From Bacteroidales bacterium (lineage in GTDB: Bacteria > Bacteroidota > Bacteroidia > Bacteroidales > UBA932): DNA of 64,000 nt. Shown here one piece after another: positions 50,085-59,489 of this stretch. Position 1 is the first letter of the stretch. Each line of letters starts with the position of its first letter. The notes below the pieces were generated by a model that was given only the letters and a program-made list of their open reading frames with translations, made no database searches and was not told the origin of the DNA. Position numbers and translations under genes: made by a program. Location: contig JAEEHS010000027.1 in NCBI GenBank assembly GCA_016281015.1, positions 16,902-80,901 on the forward strand, read 5' to 3'.

Positions 50085-51103
50085 CAGGCGTGTTCGATAA
50101 TATCCGTCAGGAATTCCGTAAAGCCAATGCCGGCGGCGCGCACCATCTTCGGAACGAGCGAGGCGTTCGTCATCCCGGGGATGACATTGACCTCCAGGAA
50201 ATAGATGCCGTCCTTCGCGGCGATATAGTCCATCCGGACCAGTCCCTTGCAGCCGAGCTGCCGGTAGATGCGGCAGGAAATATCCTGGACACGGGCGGTG
50301 AGCTCTTCCGGAATCTCGGCGGGACAGACCTCCCGGCTGAGGCCGTTGTATTTGGCATCATAGTCAAACCAGCCGGTCTCGGAGATGATTTCGATAACCG
50401 GGAGCGCCCGGATGCCGGCCGCACCGGTATAGACGGCGCAGGTCAGTTCGTGCTCGGGCCGGATGCCCTCCTCCACGATCACCGTGTCACTCTCGGTAAA
50501 GGCGAAACGGATGGCCGAAGGAAGTTCCTCCGGGGAAAGCACCCGCGTGATGCCGAAGCTGGAGCCGCCGCCCGTCGGCTTGACAAAAAGCGGAAGGTGA
50601 AGCCGCTCCAGGGCCTTTTCCGCGAAAGCGTCCACGTCCTCGCCTTTGCGGATGAACGCATCCGGAGCCAGACGGACATAGTCCAGGCCCCTGAGGTAAC
50701 TCTTGCAGGAGAACTTGTCGAAAGCGACGGTCGTGACGAAGGCGCTGCAGGAAGAAAAGGGGATGCCCAGCATCTCGAAATACCCCTGCAACAGTCCCGT
50801 CTCACCCGGGGCTCCGTGCTGCATGATATAGACAAAGTCAAACGTCACTTTCTCACCGAGCACCTTGACCGAGAAATCGGTCTTGTCCACCTGGGGCTGG
50901 GCGCCCTCCGGAAAAGGGACGCGCATGGCATTGGCCCGGCGCATCGCCACAAGGCGCCAGTCGCCGAAGCGGGCGAAAATCTCATACACGTCATAGCGGC
51001 TCTCGTCGATGCGGGAGGCGGTGAATTCGCCGCTGCGGCAGGACACTTCCCATTCCGAGGAGTCACTGCCGTAGATGACGGCTATTTTCTGATACTTGGA
51101 CAT
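50084..51103 (-). CDS. ddl: D-alanine--D-alanine ligase
   Basis: 339 residues, three-domain ATP-grasp enzyme. The N-terminus KIAVIYGSDSSEWEVS is the expected beta strand, QHGAPGETGLLQGYFEMLGIPF holds the first substrate loop (HGxxGExGxxQGxxE), PLFVKPTGGGSSFGI the ATP loop, and LVRMDYI and FLEVNVIPGMT the metal-binding Asp/Glu/Asn. It makes the D-Ala-D-Ala dipeptide for peptidoglycan precursors. It is one base downstream of the PBP1a stop, so the order PBP1a-ddl-prmC forms one wall-synthesis transcript. Confidence 0.93.
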   Translation of the reverse strand: MSKYQKIAVIYGSDSSEWEVSCRSGEFTASRIDESRYDVYEIFARFGDWRLVAMRRANAMRVPFPEGAQPQVDKTDFSVKVLGEKVTFDFVYIMQHGAPGETGLLQGYFEMLGIPFSSCSAFVTTVAFDKFSCKSYLRGLDYVRLAPDAFIRKGEDVDAFAEKALERLHLPLFVKPTGGGSSFGITRVLSPEELPSAIRFAFTESDTVIVEEGIRPEHELTCAVYTGAAGIRALPVIEIISETGWFDYDAKYNGLSREVCPAEIPEELTARVQDISCRIYRQLGCKGLVRMDYIAAKDGIYFLEVNVIPGMTNASLVPKMVRAAGIGFTEFLTDIIEHA

Positions 51104-51104
51104 A

Positions 51105-53429
51105 TTATTCGAAGTAATAATTCTCTAAATCGTTGACATCCGGGGTGCTTCCCTCCTCCTGGACCTTTCCGGAGCAGAACGGCCCCTGGCTCCCCGCCGG
51201 GAAGGTATCCTGAGCCGTGATGCCCAGTGTGCCGTCGGCAATCACCTTCTTCATCCACAGGGCCCAGATCGGCAGGGCCATGTTCGCCCCCTGTCCCAGC
51301 GAATTGTTGATGAAATGGACATAACGGTCCTCCGCACCCACCCAGACGCCGGCCGTGATGGTCGGGGTATAGCCGATATACCAGCCGTCGGAGTTGTCAT
51401 TGGTCGTACCGGTCTTTCCGGCCATTTCGCCCGTGAGTCCATAACGGAAGCGCAGGCGCGCGCCGGTGCCATGGTCCACCACTCCTTTCATCATATGGAT
51501 CATCCGGAAAGCGGCGTCCTGGGTGATGGCCTCGTGACTGCGGTCGGAGAACTGGCCCAGGATGTTGCCGTCGCTGTCCTCGATCCGTTTGACGAAGATC
51601 GGATTGGTGTACACGCCGCCGGAGGGGAAGGTATTATAGGCCGCGACCATCTCGTAGACCGAGAGGTCCGCAGAACCGACGCAGAGCGACACAACCGGCT
51701 CCAGATGGCTTCCGACGCCCATCCGGTGCATCACGTCCACCATCGAGAAGGGGCCCAGCTGCTGCATCAGGTAGGCCGCGACCGAGTTCGAACTGTGGGC
51801 CAGGCCCCAGCTCAGGTTCACGGTCGTCCCGTCCGCATGGGGATCGGTCGGCGTCCAGGTCTTGTCGCCATTCACCACCAGTACGACCGGGCTGTTCAGC
51901 ACCGGATCGCAGGGGCTCATGCCCGATTCCATGGCGAGGGTATAGAGGAAGGGCTTGATGGTGGAGCCCACCTGCCGCTTGCCCTGACGGACATTGTCAT
52001 ATTTGAAGTAGCGGTAGTCCGGACCGCCGACATAGGCCTTGACGTGGCCGGTATTCGGCTCGATGGCCATGAAGGCCGCCCGGAAGAAGGATTTGTAGTA
52101 GCGGATCGAATCGTCCGGGGTCATCACGGTGTCCCGGTAGCCGGGCTTGTCCCAGGTAAAGACCCGCATTTTGACGGGCTGGGAGAAACTCTTTTCAATC
52201 TCCGCGTCGCTCTTGCCGGAAGCCTTCATCATCCGGGTCCGGTCGGACCACTTGCGGGCCTGCTTGAGGATGGTCTCGATGACTTTCTTGTCCGTATCGG
52301 TCGAGAAAGGCGGATTCTTGCGGCGGCTCAGTTCGCGGAAAAAGGCTTTCTGGAGATCCCCGCTGAGGTGCTCCGCCACGGCGTCCTCGGCATAGCGCTG
52401 CATCTTGGCGTTGATGGTCGTATAGATCCGCAGGCCGTCCTTGTCCAGGTCATAGGGCGAACCGTCCGACTTCATGTTCTTGTTGAGCCAGCCGTAGAGC
52501 GGGTCGTCGGCCCATTGCAGGGAGTCCACGCGGAAGTCCTCTTCCGTCTGGTAGGAGGAACGGCGGGGCTCCTTGGCGCTCATCGTCCGGCGCAGCATGT
52601 CCCGGAAATAGGGGCCCGTCCCCGTGGTCCGGTCACCCCGGCGTTCGTGGAGGACGATGGGAAGCTTCTGGAGCGAGTCGCTCTCGGCCTGGGTCAGGTA
52701 GTCCATGTCCCGCATGCGGGCGAGGACCAGGTTCCGCCGCGCGAGGGCATGGTCCGGATTGATGGCCGGATTATAGCGCGTGGGTTTGTTGACCATCCCG
52801 ATCAGCACGGCGCTCTCCTCGGTCTTCAGCTCGATGGGCTTCTTGTCGAAGAACTGCGCCGCCGCACTCTGGATGCCATAGGCGTTCGAACCGAAGAAGA
52901 CCGCGTTCAGGTACATGTCCACGATTTCTTCCTTCGTGTAATTGCGTTCGATCTTGACGGCCGTGATCCATTCTTTCAGCTTGATCCAGACCATCCCGAT
53001 CTTGCCGACGCCCTCCTTGCGGGGATAGAGCGTCTTGGCCAGCTGCTGGGTGATGGTGGAACCGCCGCCCTGCGAGGAATCGCGGGACAACAGGGTCTTG
53101 AAGAGTACCCGTGCGAGGGACTCCATATCGATGCCGGAGTGCTTGTAGAAGCGTTTGTCCTCGGTGGCCACGGCCGCCTGAACCAGCGAAGGGGAGAGTT
53201 CGTCGTAACTGACAAAGGTACGGTTCTCTATATGGTAGGTCGTCAGGATCTCTCCTTCCTCGGCGATGACCTGGGTCGCGAGCTTGCTGTCGGGGCTCTC
53301 CAGTTCCTCCAGCGTCGGGATGTCGGCCGTGGCCCATACCAGCAGCAGAAGCAGTCCCACCACCACAAAGGGCGTCACTACCAACAGCCACCATATCTTG
53401 ATGATGCGTTTTCGGGTCGTATCTTTCAT
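51105..53429 (-). CDS. Bifunctional penicillin-binding protein 1A
   Basis: 774 residues. One N-terminal helix (about 12-33) anchors it in the inner membrane. The GT51 glycosyltransferase (about 60-230) has AAVATEDKRFYKHSGID with the catalytic Glu, QGGGSTITQQLAKTLYP and KEEIVDMYLNAVFFGSNAYGI. The transpeptidase carries SxxK at QVGSTIKPF (Ser489), SSNS near 550 and KTGT in GEMAGKTGTTND. It polymerises glycan strands and crosslinks them outside the membrane. First gene of the PBP1a-ddl-prmC unit; upstream of it the divergent topA begins. Gene name of class A PBPs varies, so none is given. Confidence 0.93.
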   Translation of the reverse strand: MKDTTRKRIIKIWWLLVVTPFVVVGLLLLLVWATADIPTLEELESPDSKLATQVIAEEGEILTTYHIENRTFVSYDELSPSLVQAAVATEDKRFYKHSGIDMESLARVLFKTLLSRDSSQGGGSTITQQLAKTLYPRKEGVGKIGMVWIKLKEWITAVKIERNYTKEEIVDMYLNAVFFGSNAYGIQSAAAQFFDKKPIELKTEESAVLIGMVNKPTRYNPAINPDHALARRNLVLARMRDMDYLTQAESDSLQKLPIVLHERRGDRTTGTGPYFRDMLRRTMSAKEPRRSSYQTEEDFRVDSLQWADDPLYGWLNKNMKSDGSPYDLDKDGLRIYTTINAKMQRYAEDAVAEHLSGDLQKAFFRELSRRKNPPFSTDTDKKVIETILKQARKWSDRTRMMKASGKSDAEIEKSFSQPVKMRVFTWDKPGYRDTVMTPDDSIRYYKSFFRAAFMAIEPNTGHVKAYVGGPDYRYFKYDNVRQGKRQVGSTIKPFLYTLAMESGMSPCDPVLNSPVVLVVNGDKTWTPTDPHADGTTVNLSWGLAHSSNSVAAYLMQQLGPFSMVDVMHRMGVGSHLEPVVSLCVGSADLSVYEMVAAYNTFPSGGVYTNPIFVKRIEDSDGNILGQFSDRSHEAITQDAAFRMIHMMKGVVDHGTGARLRFRYGLTGEMAGKTGTTNDNSDGWYIGYTPTITAGVWVGAEDRYVHFINNSLGQGANMALPIWALWMKKVIADGTLGITAQDTFPAGSQGPFCSGKVQEEGSTPDVNDLENYYFE

Positions 53430-53561
53430 CTCAAAAATTTTTTCCTCCCGACAAGACCTATGGTCTTGCTCAGGCTATGGAATTACAAATTTAATCAGAA
53501 AATTTGGAAAATTGCCCCGATTGTGATTTACTTTGCAAAAGAATTTGGAAACTACACAGAT
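53430..53561. promoter_or_regulatory. Divergent promoter region PBP1a / topA
   Basis: No gene is present. On the plus strand a near-consensus TTACTTTG at 53528-53535 (one mismatch to TAnnTTTG) lies 26 bases before the topA ATG. No clear minus-strand box is seen for PBP1a. Confidence 0.4.
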
Positions 53562-55835
53562 ATGGAGGGTAAAAATTTAGTCATCGTCGAGTCTCCCGGA
53601 AAGGTGAAGACCATACAGAAGTTCCTCGGAAAGGACTTCACAGTCAAGGCATCCAAGGGGCACATCCGTGACCTGCAGGAGAAAAAACTCAGTGTCGACA
53701 TAGACCACGGGTTCACCCCGGAATACGTCATCCCCGCCGACAAGCGGAAGACGGTCGCCGAACTCAAGAAACTGGCCTCCGAGGCCGCTGTCGTCTATCT
53801 CGCCTCTGATGAGGACCGCGAAGGGGAAGCCATTTCCTGGCACCTCAGCGAGACCCTCTCGCTGGATCCCGCGCGCACCCGCCGTATCGTGTTCCACGAA
53901 ATCACCAAGGACGCCATCCTCCATGCCATCGAGGCCCCGCGCGGCATCGACATGGACCGGGTATGGGCCCAGCAGGCCCGCCGGGTCCTGGACCGGCTCG
54001 TCGGCTTCGAACTATCCCCCATCCTCTGGCGCAAGATCCAGCCGAAGCTTTCCGCCGGGAGGGTTCAGAGCGTCGCCCTCCGCCTGGTCGTGGACCGCGA
54101 GAAGGAGATCATCGCCTTCCAAAGCGTTCCCTTCTACCGCATCGAAGGGACCTTCCATCCGGAAGGCGCCTCCGCCTCCACCAAGCTTAAGGCGGTGCTG
54201 GAGAGCCGTTTCTCCACGGAAGAAGAGGCCCGCCGCTTCCTGGAAGACTCCATCGGCGCCTCCTATCGCGTCGAAAGCCTGGAGAAAAAGGAAGGGAGCC
54301 GCTTCCCCGCCGCGCCTTTCACCACCTCCACCCTCCAGCAGGAAGCCTCCCGCAAACTGCGTTTCCCGGTAGCGACGACCATGCGCATCGCCCAGACCCT
54401 CTACGAACGGGGACTGATTACCTATATGCGTACCGATTCGACGAACCTCTCGGCCCTGGCCCTCTCGGCGTCGAAAAAGTATATCCTGGAGACTTATGGC
54501 GAGTCCTACAGCCATCCCCGCCAGTTCCACACCAAAGCCAAGGGTGCGCAGGAGGCCCATGAAGCCATCCGGCCGACCTATATCGACCATCTTCATATCG
54601 ATGGCACCGCCCAGGAGCAGAAACTCTACGAACTGATCTGGAAGCGGACCGTCGCCTCCCAGATGGCGGAAGCACAGCTGATGGGCACCACGGTGAGAAT
54701 CGCCTCCGACCGCCGGGAAGAGCGCTTCTCGCTCCAGGCCTCGGAACTGCTTTTCGACGGCTTCATGAAAGTCTACCTGGAAGGCCGGGACGACGAGGGC
54801 GCCGACGACGGCGACGTGATTCTTCCCCCGCTCCACGAAGGAGACCGGCTCAACGAGAAAGGCCTCCAGGCCCTCTGCCGCTTCACCGCCGCCCCGCCGC
54901 GCTACTCCGAAGCGACCCTCATCAAGAAACTGGAAGAACTCGGCATCGGCCGTCCTTCCACCTATGCCCCGACCATCTCGACCCTCACCACGGGCCGCGG
55001 CTACATCGTCAAGGGGGACAAGGCGGGCGAAGACAAGACGGTGAAAAACCTCAGCCTGAAGGGCGGGGTCATCACCGAGAGTGTCAAGACGGAAAAAGTC
55101 GGTGCGGAAAAGGGAAAACTCCTGCCGCAGGAGATCGGCATGATTGTGACGGACTACCTGGTCGAGCACTTCAACGAGGTGCTGGATTACGATTTTACAG
55201 CCCATGTCGAAAAGGACTTCGACGAAGTCGCAGAAGGAGAGAAGGCCTGGAACGAGGTCATCGCCGAATTCTACCGTCCCTTCCACAAACAAGTGGAAAC
55301 GGTGCTCACGGATGGGCAGTACAGCCACGTCAGCCGCGTCATCGGCACCGCCCCGGACGGCAGAGAGGTCGTGGCCGCCTTCGGCAAGTTCGGCCCCTAT
55401 GTCGCCATGGGCGAAGGGGAGAACCGGCAGAGCGCCTCGCTCGCCAAAGGACAGCTGATCGAGACCCTGACCCTGGAAGATGCTTTAAAATTGTTTGCCC
55501 TGCCCCGGACAGTGGGTCTTCTGAGGGGCATTCCCGTCATTGCGACGACCGGCCGTTTCGGCCCCTATCTCAAATATGGGGACAAGAATGTGAAGCTTCC
55601 GCGCAGCGTCGACCCGCTCACCATCACCCTGGAAGCATGTGAACGGCTCGTAGACGAGGCGGAAAGCGCCCCCGTCGTGAAGGTCATCGCCAGCTTCGGG
55701 GACATCCAGGTCATCGACGGCCGCTATGGCCCCTACATCAAGCAGGGAAAGACAAATTATAAGATACCCCGCGGAAAGGATGCTTCGAAACTGACCGAAG
55801 CTGACTGTCAAGCGATTATCGGCAAGAAAAATTAG
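53562..55835 (+). CDS. topA: DNA topoisomerase I
   Basis: 757 residues from the ATG at 53562 (MEGKNLVIVESPGKVKTIQKFLG). Toprim domain at about 1-130 with LASDEDREGEAISWHL (acidic metal site). The active-site Tyr is Tyr288 in LITYMRTDSTNLS. The C-terminal portion has no Cys zinc ribbons; instead three repeats of the Toprim_Crpt type (KFGPYVAMGEGENRQSASL, RFGPYLKYGDKNVKLP and RYGPYIKQGKTNYKIP) replace them, as expected in Bacteroidota. It relaxes negative supercoils by transient single-strand breaks. A longer frame opens upstream over the PBP1a gene in antisense and is not real. Confidence 0.95.
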   Translation: MEGKNLVIVESPGKVKTIQKFLGKDFTVKASKGHIRDLQEKKLSVDIDHGFTPEYVIPADKRKTVAELKKLASEAAVVYLASDEDREGEAISWHLSETLSLDPARTRRIVFHEITKDAILHAIEAPRGIDMDRVWAQQARRVLDRLVGFELSPILWRKIQPKLSAGRVQSVALRLVVDREKEIIAFQSVPFYRIEGTFHPEGASASTKLKAVLESRFSTEEEARRFLEDSIGASYRVESLEKKEGSRFPAAPFTTSTLQQEASRKLRFPVATTMRIAQTLYERGLITYMRTDSTNLSALALSASKKYILETYGESYSHPRQFHTKAKGAQEAHEAIRPTYIDHLHIDGTAQEQKLYELIWKRTVASQMAEAQLMGTTVRIASDRREERFSLQASELLFDGFMKVYLEGRDDEGADDGDVILPPLHEGDRLNEKGLQALCRFTAAPPRYSEATLIKKLEELGIGRPSTYAPTISTLTTGRGYIVKGDKAGEDKTVKNLSLKGGVITESVKTEKVGAEKGKLLPQEIGMIVTDYLVEHFNEVLDYDFTAHVEKDFDEVAEGEKAWNEVIAEFYRPFHKQVETVLTDGQYSHVSRVIGTAPDGREVVAAFGKFGPYVAMGEGENRQSASLAKGQLIETLTLEDALKLFALPRTVGLLRGIPVIATTGRFGPYLKYGDKNVKLPRSVDPLTITLEACERLVDEAESAPVVKVIASFGDIQVIDGRYGPYIKQGKTNYKIPRGKDASKLTEADCQAIIGKKN

Positions 55836-55856
55836 TTGCAAATCAATAATTTTTCT

Positions 55857-55864
55857 TACTTTTG
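55857..55864 (+). promoter_or_regulatory. -7 box of the AsnC-family regulator
   Basis: TACTTTTG, 27 bases before the ATG at 55892. A possible -33 GTTG lies 18 bases upstream. Confidence 0.6.
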
Positions 55865-55891
55865 CATCCGGTTAGTTAATATTTGTAAGCA

Positions 55892-56377
55892 ATGTCCAGT
55901 TACCACATCGACCAGATCGATCAGAAGATCCTCTCCTTCCTGGTGAAAAACGCCCGGATGCCTTACCTTGAAATCGCCCGGGAATGCGGTGTTTCGGGCG
56001 CTGCCATCCACCAGCGGGTCAAGCGGTTGGAGAACGCCGGCGTCATCACCGGAAGCCGGCTGCTCGTCAAGCCGCAGGCCATCGGTCTGAACGTATGCGC
56101 CTATATCAGCATTTCCCTTTCGGAATCGACCAAATATGCCGAGGTCATCTCCCATCTTAAAAAGATTCCCGAAATCGTCGAATGTCATTTCGTCACCGGC
56201 CGTCACGCCATCCTGGCCAAGGTCTATTGCCTGGACAACGACCACCTGATGGAGGTGCTCCTCAACACCATCCAGAAGATTCCCTACATCCAGTCCACCG
56301 ACACGATGATTTCCCTGGACGAGCCCATCGAGCGCCAGGTCTGGGTCAAGGACTTCAAACGCCGTGGCGTAGAATAG
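55892..56377 (+). CDS. Lrp/AsnC family transcriptional regulator
   Basis: 161 residues. N-terminal winged HTH (about 1-60): DQIDQKILSFLVKNARMPYLEIARECGVSGAAIHQRVKRLENAGVITGS. A C-terminal RAM/ACT-like effector domain follows (VCAYISISLSESTKYAEVISHLKKIPEIVECHFVTGRHAILAKVYC). It would bind DNA as an octamer or hexadecamer and respond to an amino acid, typically. The target is not adjacent: downstream is convergent ispD, whose coding end overlaps it by 23 bases. It may be autoregulated. Confidence 0.88.
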   Translation: MSSYHIDQIDQKILSFLVKNARMPYLEIARECGVSGAAIHQRVKRLENAGVITGSRLLVKPQAIGLNVCAYISISLSESTKYAEVISHLKKIPEIVECHFVTGRHAILAKVYCLDNDHLMEVLLNTIQKIPYIQSTDTMISLDEPIERQVWVKDFKRRGVE

Positions 56378-57053
56378 CCGCGGCGAGGACGAGATCCTCT
56401 TTCGTCGTAATCTTGAGATTGTACCGCTGTCCTTCCACGAAGGAGAGCGGTATTCCGTAACGGGAGGCGACGGACGCATCGTCGGTGAACGCCGTATCGT
56501 AACCCTGGGTATACGCCGCCTTAAGGTCTTCCGAACGGAAGATCTGCGGGGTCTGGGCCCCGTAGAGGCAGGACCGGTCCGCTGTCTGCCCGCTTTCCTT
56601 CAGGCGTCCTTCCCCGTCGGGGCGGAGCACTTTCAACGTATCGGTCACCGGAAGGACCGGGACGACGGCGCGGCTGTGGTCCATCTCGGCGAAAAGCGAA
56701 CGGATCCATCCGGCGCTCACCAGCGGCCGGACCCCGTCATGGACCGCCACGATGGCCCCGTCCGGCACGAAAGCGAGCGCGTTCTGGACCGAATGGAAAC
56801 GCGTAAAGCCGCCGCCGACCAGGCGCTGCGCCACCGGGAAAGCCGCCTCGGCGCAGAAGTGGCGCCAGCTCTCCAGGTGCGAAGGCGGAAGGACCGTAAT
56901 GACCTGAAGATCTTCGATGGCCTCCCGGAAACGCATGATGGTGCGCTGGAGGATGGGAACTCCCTCCAGGAGAAGGAACTGCTTCGGCCGGTCCGCCCCC
57001 ATCCGGGTACCGCTTCCGCCGGCCGTAACGATCAGATATTTTTTTCTTTCCAT
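56355..57053 (-). CDS. ispD: 2-C-methyl-D-erythritol 4-phosphate cytidylyltransferase
   Basis: 232 residues. The nucleotide loop LIVTAGGSGTRMGADRPKQFLLLEGVPIL is the IspD signature with catalytic Arg and Lys. VAVHDGVRPLVS and AALYDTAFTDDASV-like YTQGYDTAFTDDASVASRYG carry the Asp and MEP-binding residues, and VVPVLPVTDTLK the central sheet. It makes CDP-methylerythritol in the non-mevalonate isoprenoid pathway; ispE, the next enzyme, lies at the far end of the mre cluster. Its 3' end overlaps the regulator by 23 bases. The weak box TACATTCG (complement of 57074-57081) may be its promoter. Confidence 0.93.
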   Translation of the reverse strand: MERKKYLIVTAGGSGTRMGADRPKQFLLLEGVPILQRTIMRFREAIEDLQVITVLPPSHLESWRHFCAEAAFPVAQRLVGGGFTRFHSVQNALAFVPDGAIVAVHDGVRPLVSAGWIRSLFAEMDHSRAVVPVLPVTDTLKVLRPDGEGRLKESGQTADRSCLYGAQTPQIFRSEDLKAAYTQGYDTAFTDDASVASRYGIPLSFVEGQRYNLKITTKEDLVLAAAILRHGV

Positions 57054-57093
57054 CCGCGCTCGTTTTGATAGTGCGAATGTAAGATTTTTTTCG

Positions 57094-57101
57094 TAATTTT
57101 G
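57094..57101 (+). promoter_or_regulatory. -7 box of the mreBCD-mrdA-rodA operon
   Basis: TAATTTTG, 40 bases before the mreB ATG. No -33 TTTG at the expected distance. Confidence 0.55.
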
Positions 57102-57140
57102 AACGTTTTTCCATCAAAGACCAGAAAAGTATAACAGAAT

Positions 57141-58163
57141 ATGGCATTCCGTTTTTTGAATCAAGAATTGGCAATCGACCTCGGAACGGCGAATACCGTC
57201 ATTTTCCAGAATGACGAAATCGCCCTGGACGAGCCCTCGATTGTCGCCATCGACAACGCCTCCGGGAAGTGTATCGCGCTCGGTCAGCGGGCCAAACTGA
57301 TGCACGAAAAGACCAATCCCGGCATCAAGACCGTCCGCCCGCTGCGCGACGGGGTCATCGCGGACTTCAACGCCGCCGAGATGATGATCCGGGGCTTCAT
57401 CCGCCAGGTCAACTCCCGTCACCGCAGCCTGTTCGCCCCGAACCTGAAACTGGTCGTGGGCATTCCCTCCGGTTCCACGGAAGTGGAAATCCGTGCCGTC
57501 CGTGACTCTTCCGAGCATGCCGGCGGCCGGGATGTGTACCTGATTTATGAGCCCATGGCCGCGGCCCTGGGTATCGGCCTGGACGTAGAAGCGCCGAAAG
57601 GCAATATGGTCGTGGACATCGGCGGCGGCACCACCGAGATCGCCGTGATTTCCCTCGGCGGCATCGTCCAGCAGAACTCCATCCGCATCGCCGGCGACGT
57701 CTTCACCTCCGACATCCAGAATTACCTGCGCCAGCAGCATGTCATCAAGGTCGGTGAGACCACCGCCGAGAAAATCAAGATTGCGGTCGGCAGCGTCCTG
57801 CCGGAGCTTGACGCCGAGCCGGATCCCTTCCTCGTGCGGGGTCCGAACCTCATGACCGGCCATCCGGTCGAGGCCCTGATCCCCTACCAGGAGATTGCCC
57901 ACTGCCTGGACAAGTCCATCAACCGCCTCGAGACGGCCATCCAGGAAGTTCTGGAGCAGACCCCGCCGGAACTCTACTCGGACATCGTCGAGAACGGCAT
58001 CTTCCTCTCCGGCGGCGGCGCCCTGCTGCGCGGCCTCGCCAAACGTCTCTCCGACAAGGTCAATATTCCGTTCCATGTGGCCGAAGACCCGCTGAGGGCC
58101 GTCGCCCGCGGCACCTGCATCGCCCTGAAGAACACCGACAACTATTCCTTCCTGATGCGTTAG
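57141..58163 (+). CDS. mreB: Rod shape-determining protein MreB
   Basis: 340 residues, actin-fold ATPase. LAIDLGTANTVIF is phosphate loop 1, VDIGGGTTEIAVISLGG phosphate loop 2, VYLIYEPMAAALGIGL the connecting region, and FLSGGGALLRGLAKRL the adenosine loop. MreB filaments on the membrane organise the elongation wall-synthesis complex. It heads mreB-mreC-mreD-mrdA-rodA, all spaced by 1 base or overlapping, giving the complete elongasome core in one unit, which implies the cell is rod-shaped or at least elongates. Confidence 0.96.
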   Translation: MAFRFLNQELAIDLGTANTVIFQNDEIALDEPSIVAIDNASGKCIALGQRAKLMHEKTNPGIKTVRPLRDGVIADFNAAEMMIRGFIRQVNSRHRSLFAPNLKLVVGIPSGSTEVEIRAVRDSSEHAGGRDVYLIYEPMAAALGIGLDVEAPKGNMVVDIGGGTTEIAVISLGGIVQQNSIRIAGDVFTSDIQNYLRQQHVIKVGETTAEKIKIAVGSVLPELDAEPDPFLVRGPNLMTGHPVEALIPYQEIAHCLDKSINRLETAIQEVLEQTPPELYSDIVENGIFLSGGGALLRGLAKRLSDKVNIPFHVAEDPLRAVARGTCIALKNTDNYSFLMR

Positions 58164-58164
58164 C

Positions 58165-58980
58165 ATGCCCAAGAGCCGGCTTTTCCCGAGAATCCTGACC
58201 GCAGCTGTCTTCATTATCCTGGAGATGGCTGCCTTGCATATTCTCGGAAAAAACGCCCAGCTCCAGCGCCTCTGGATTGCGCGGGGCGCCCACGGTTTCA
58301 TGGGCGCCGTCTGGGGCGGGACCCAGCGTATCAAAGACTATTTCTCGCTCCGCCGCACCAACGAAGGCCTGGCGCTGGAAAACACCCGCCTGATGGAAGA
58401 GAATGCCCGGATGAAGGAACTGCTGGATGCGAGAGAGCTGGACACGATGGGCCTCAGCCTGAAACGCCAGAGGGGTTTCCGCTACCTCAACGCCGAAGTC
58501 ATCAAACTCAGCCGGAACAAGCAGCACAACTACCTGATCCTCTCCAAGGGCTTCGAAGACGGGGTGTCGGAGAAGTCCGGCATCATCACGCGGGAAGGCG
58601 TCATCGGCATCGTGGATGCCGTCAGCGCCCATTACAGCTACGCCTTCTCCTTCCAGAACAAGGATATTTCCATCAGCGCCCGCCTCGGCGAGGAAGGAGG
58701 GACGGGCCTTCTGGTCTGGGACGGCCAATCCTCCCGCGGAGCCATCCTCAAGGAGATTCCCCTGCAGTACAAATACCACAGGGGCGACACCGTCTACACA
58801 AGCGGCCATTCGCTGATGTTTCCCCCGGATGTACCCCTCGGGGTCGCCGGCGAGTCCAAAATTATCAATGGCGCCACCAACGAAATCCAGGTTACCCTCT
58901 TCCAGGATTTCACCGCAATCCGCTATGTAACCGTGGTACACAATACCGCCTTTGACGAACTGGAGGAACTGGAGCCATGA
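58165..58980 (+). CDS. mreC: Rod shape-determining protein MreC
   Basis: 271 residues. One N-terminal membrane helix (about 8-25), a coiled-coil stretch (TNEGLALENTRLMEENARMKELLDAREL, about 67-95) and a beta-rich periplasmic domain with AEVIKLSRNKQHNYLILSKGFEDGV and GVIGIVDAVSAHYS, the MreC double-barrel pattern. It links MreB to PBP2. The usual length is 280-360; this is at the short end, lacking a long C-terminal tail. Start one base after the mreB stop. Confidence 0.92.
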   Translation: MPKSRLFPRILTAAVFIILEMAALHILGKNAQLQRLWIARGAHGFMGAVWGGTQRIKDYFSLRRTNEGLALENTRLMEENARMKELLDARELDTMGLSLKRQRGFRYLNAEVIKLSRNKQHNYLILSKGFEDGVSEKSGIITREGVIGIVDAVSAHYSYAFSFQNKDISISARLGEEGGTGLLVWDGQSSRGAILKEIPLQYKYHRGDTVYTSGHSLMFPPDVPLGVAGESKIINGATNEIQVTLFQDFTAIRYVTVVHNTAFDELEELEP

Positions 58981-59489
58981 GAAAGAACGAGTTTTTCCTG
59001 GTCTACGCCCTCCTTCTGGCCGCCCAGTGTGTCATCTGCAATTATTTCTACCTGACGCCGTATGTGAGCCTGTCGCTGCTGCCGGTGATGGTCCTGTGCC
59101 TTCCCATCCGCATTTCGAGTGCGCTCGCCATGGTCATCGCCTTCGCCACAGGGCTCGCGGTCGATGCGCTCTCGGAGGGGCTGCTGGGCCTCAACGCCCT
59201 CGCCCTCGTGCCAGTTGCCCTGGCCCGGGACGGCATCCTCAGCCTTCTTTTCGGCCGCGAACTCTTTGCCCGGAAAGAAGATTTTACCGTCCATAAGAAT
59301 GGCCTCGGGCCGGTGACGCTAGCCATCATCCTGTCCCAGGCCCTCTTCCTGGCTGTCTATATCTGGGCGGACGGAGCCGGCATGCGTCCCTTCTGGTTCA
59401 ATTTCGCCCGCTGGGCCGCATCGCTCGCCGCCGGGACCGCCCTCTCGCTGATTGTCGTTCCGGCCCTCGCCCCCGATACCCGGAAATGA
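58977..59489 (+). CDS. mreD: Rod shape-determining protein MreD
   Basis: 170 residues, about five membrane helices (for example FFLVYALLLAAQCVICNYFYL and LPVMVLCLPIRISSALAMVIAFATGLAVDAL). Sequence similarity within MreD is low, so the assignment rests on hydrophobic profile, length and place between mreC and PBP2. It overlaps mreC by four bases and mrdA by four bases. MreD is an integral part of the elongasome in the inner membrane. Confidence 0.85.
   Translation: MRKNEFFLVYALLLAAQCVICNYFYLTPYVSLSLLPVMVLCLPIRISSALAMVIAFATGLAVDALSEGLLGLNALALVPVALARDGILSLLFGRELFARKEDFTVHKNGLGPVTLAIILSQALFLAVYIWADGAGMRPFWFNFARWAASLAAGTALSLIVVPALAPDTRK

Noticed and set aside
51315..53561. Upstream extension of the topA frame to 1506 codons
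   Set aside because: The first 749 codons are antisense to PBP1a and have no recognisable domain; topA begins at the conserved MEGKNLVIVESPGK.
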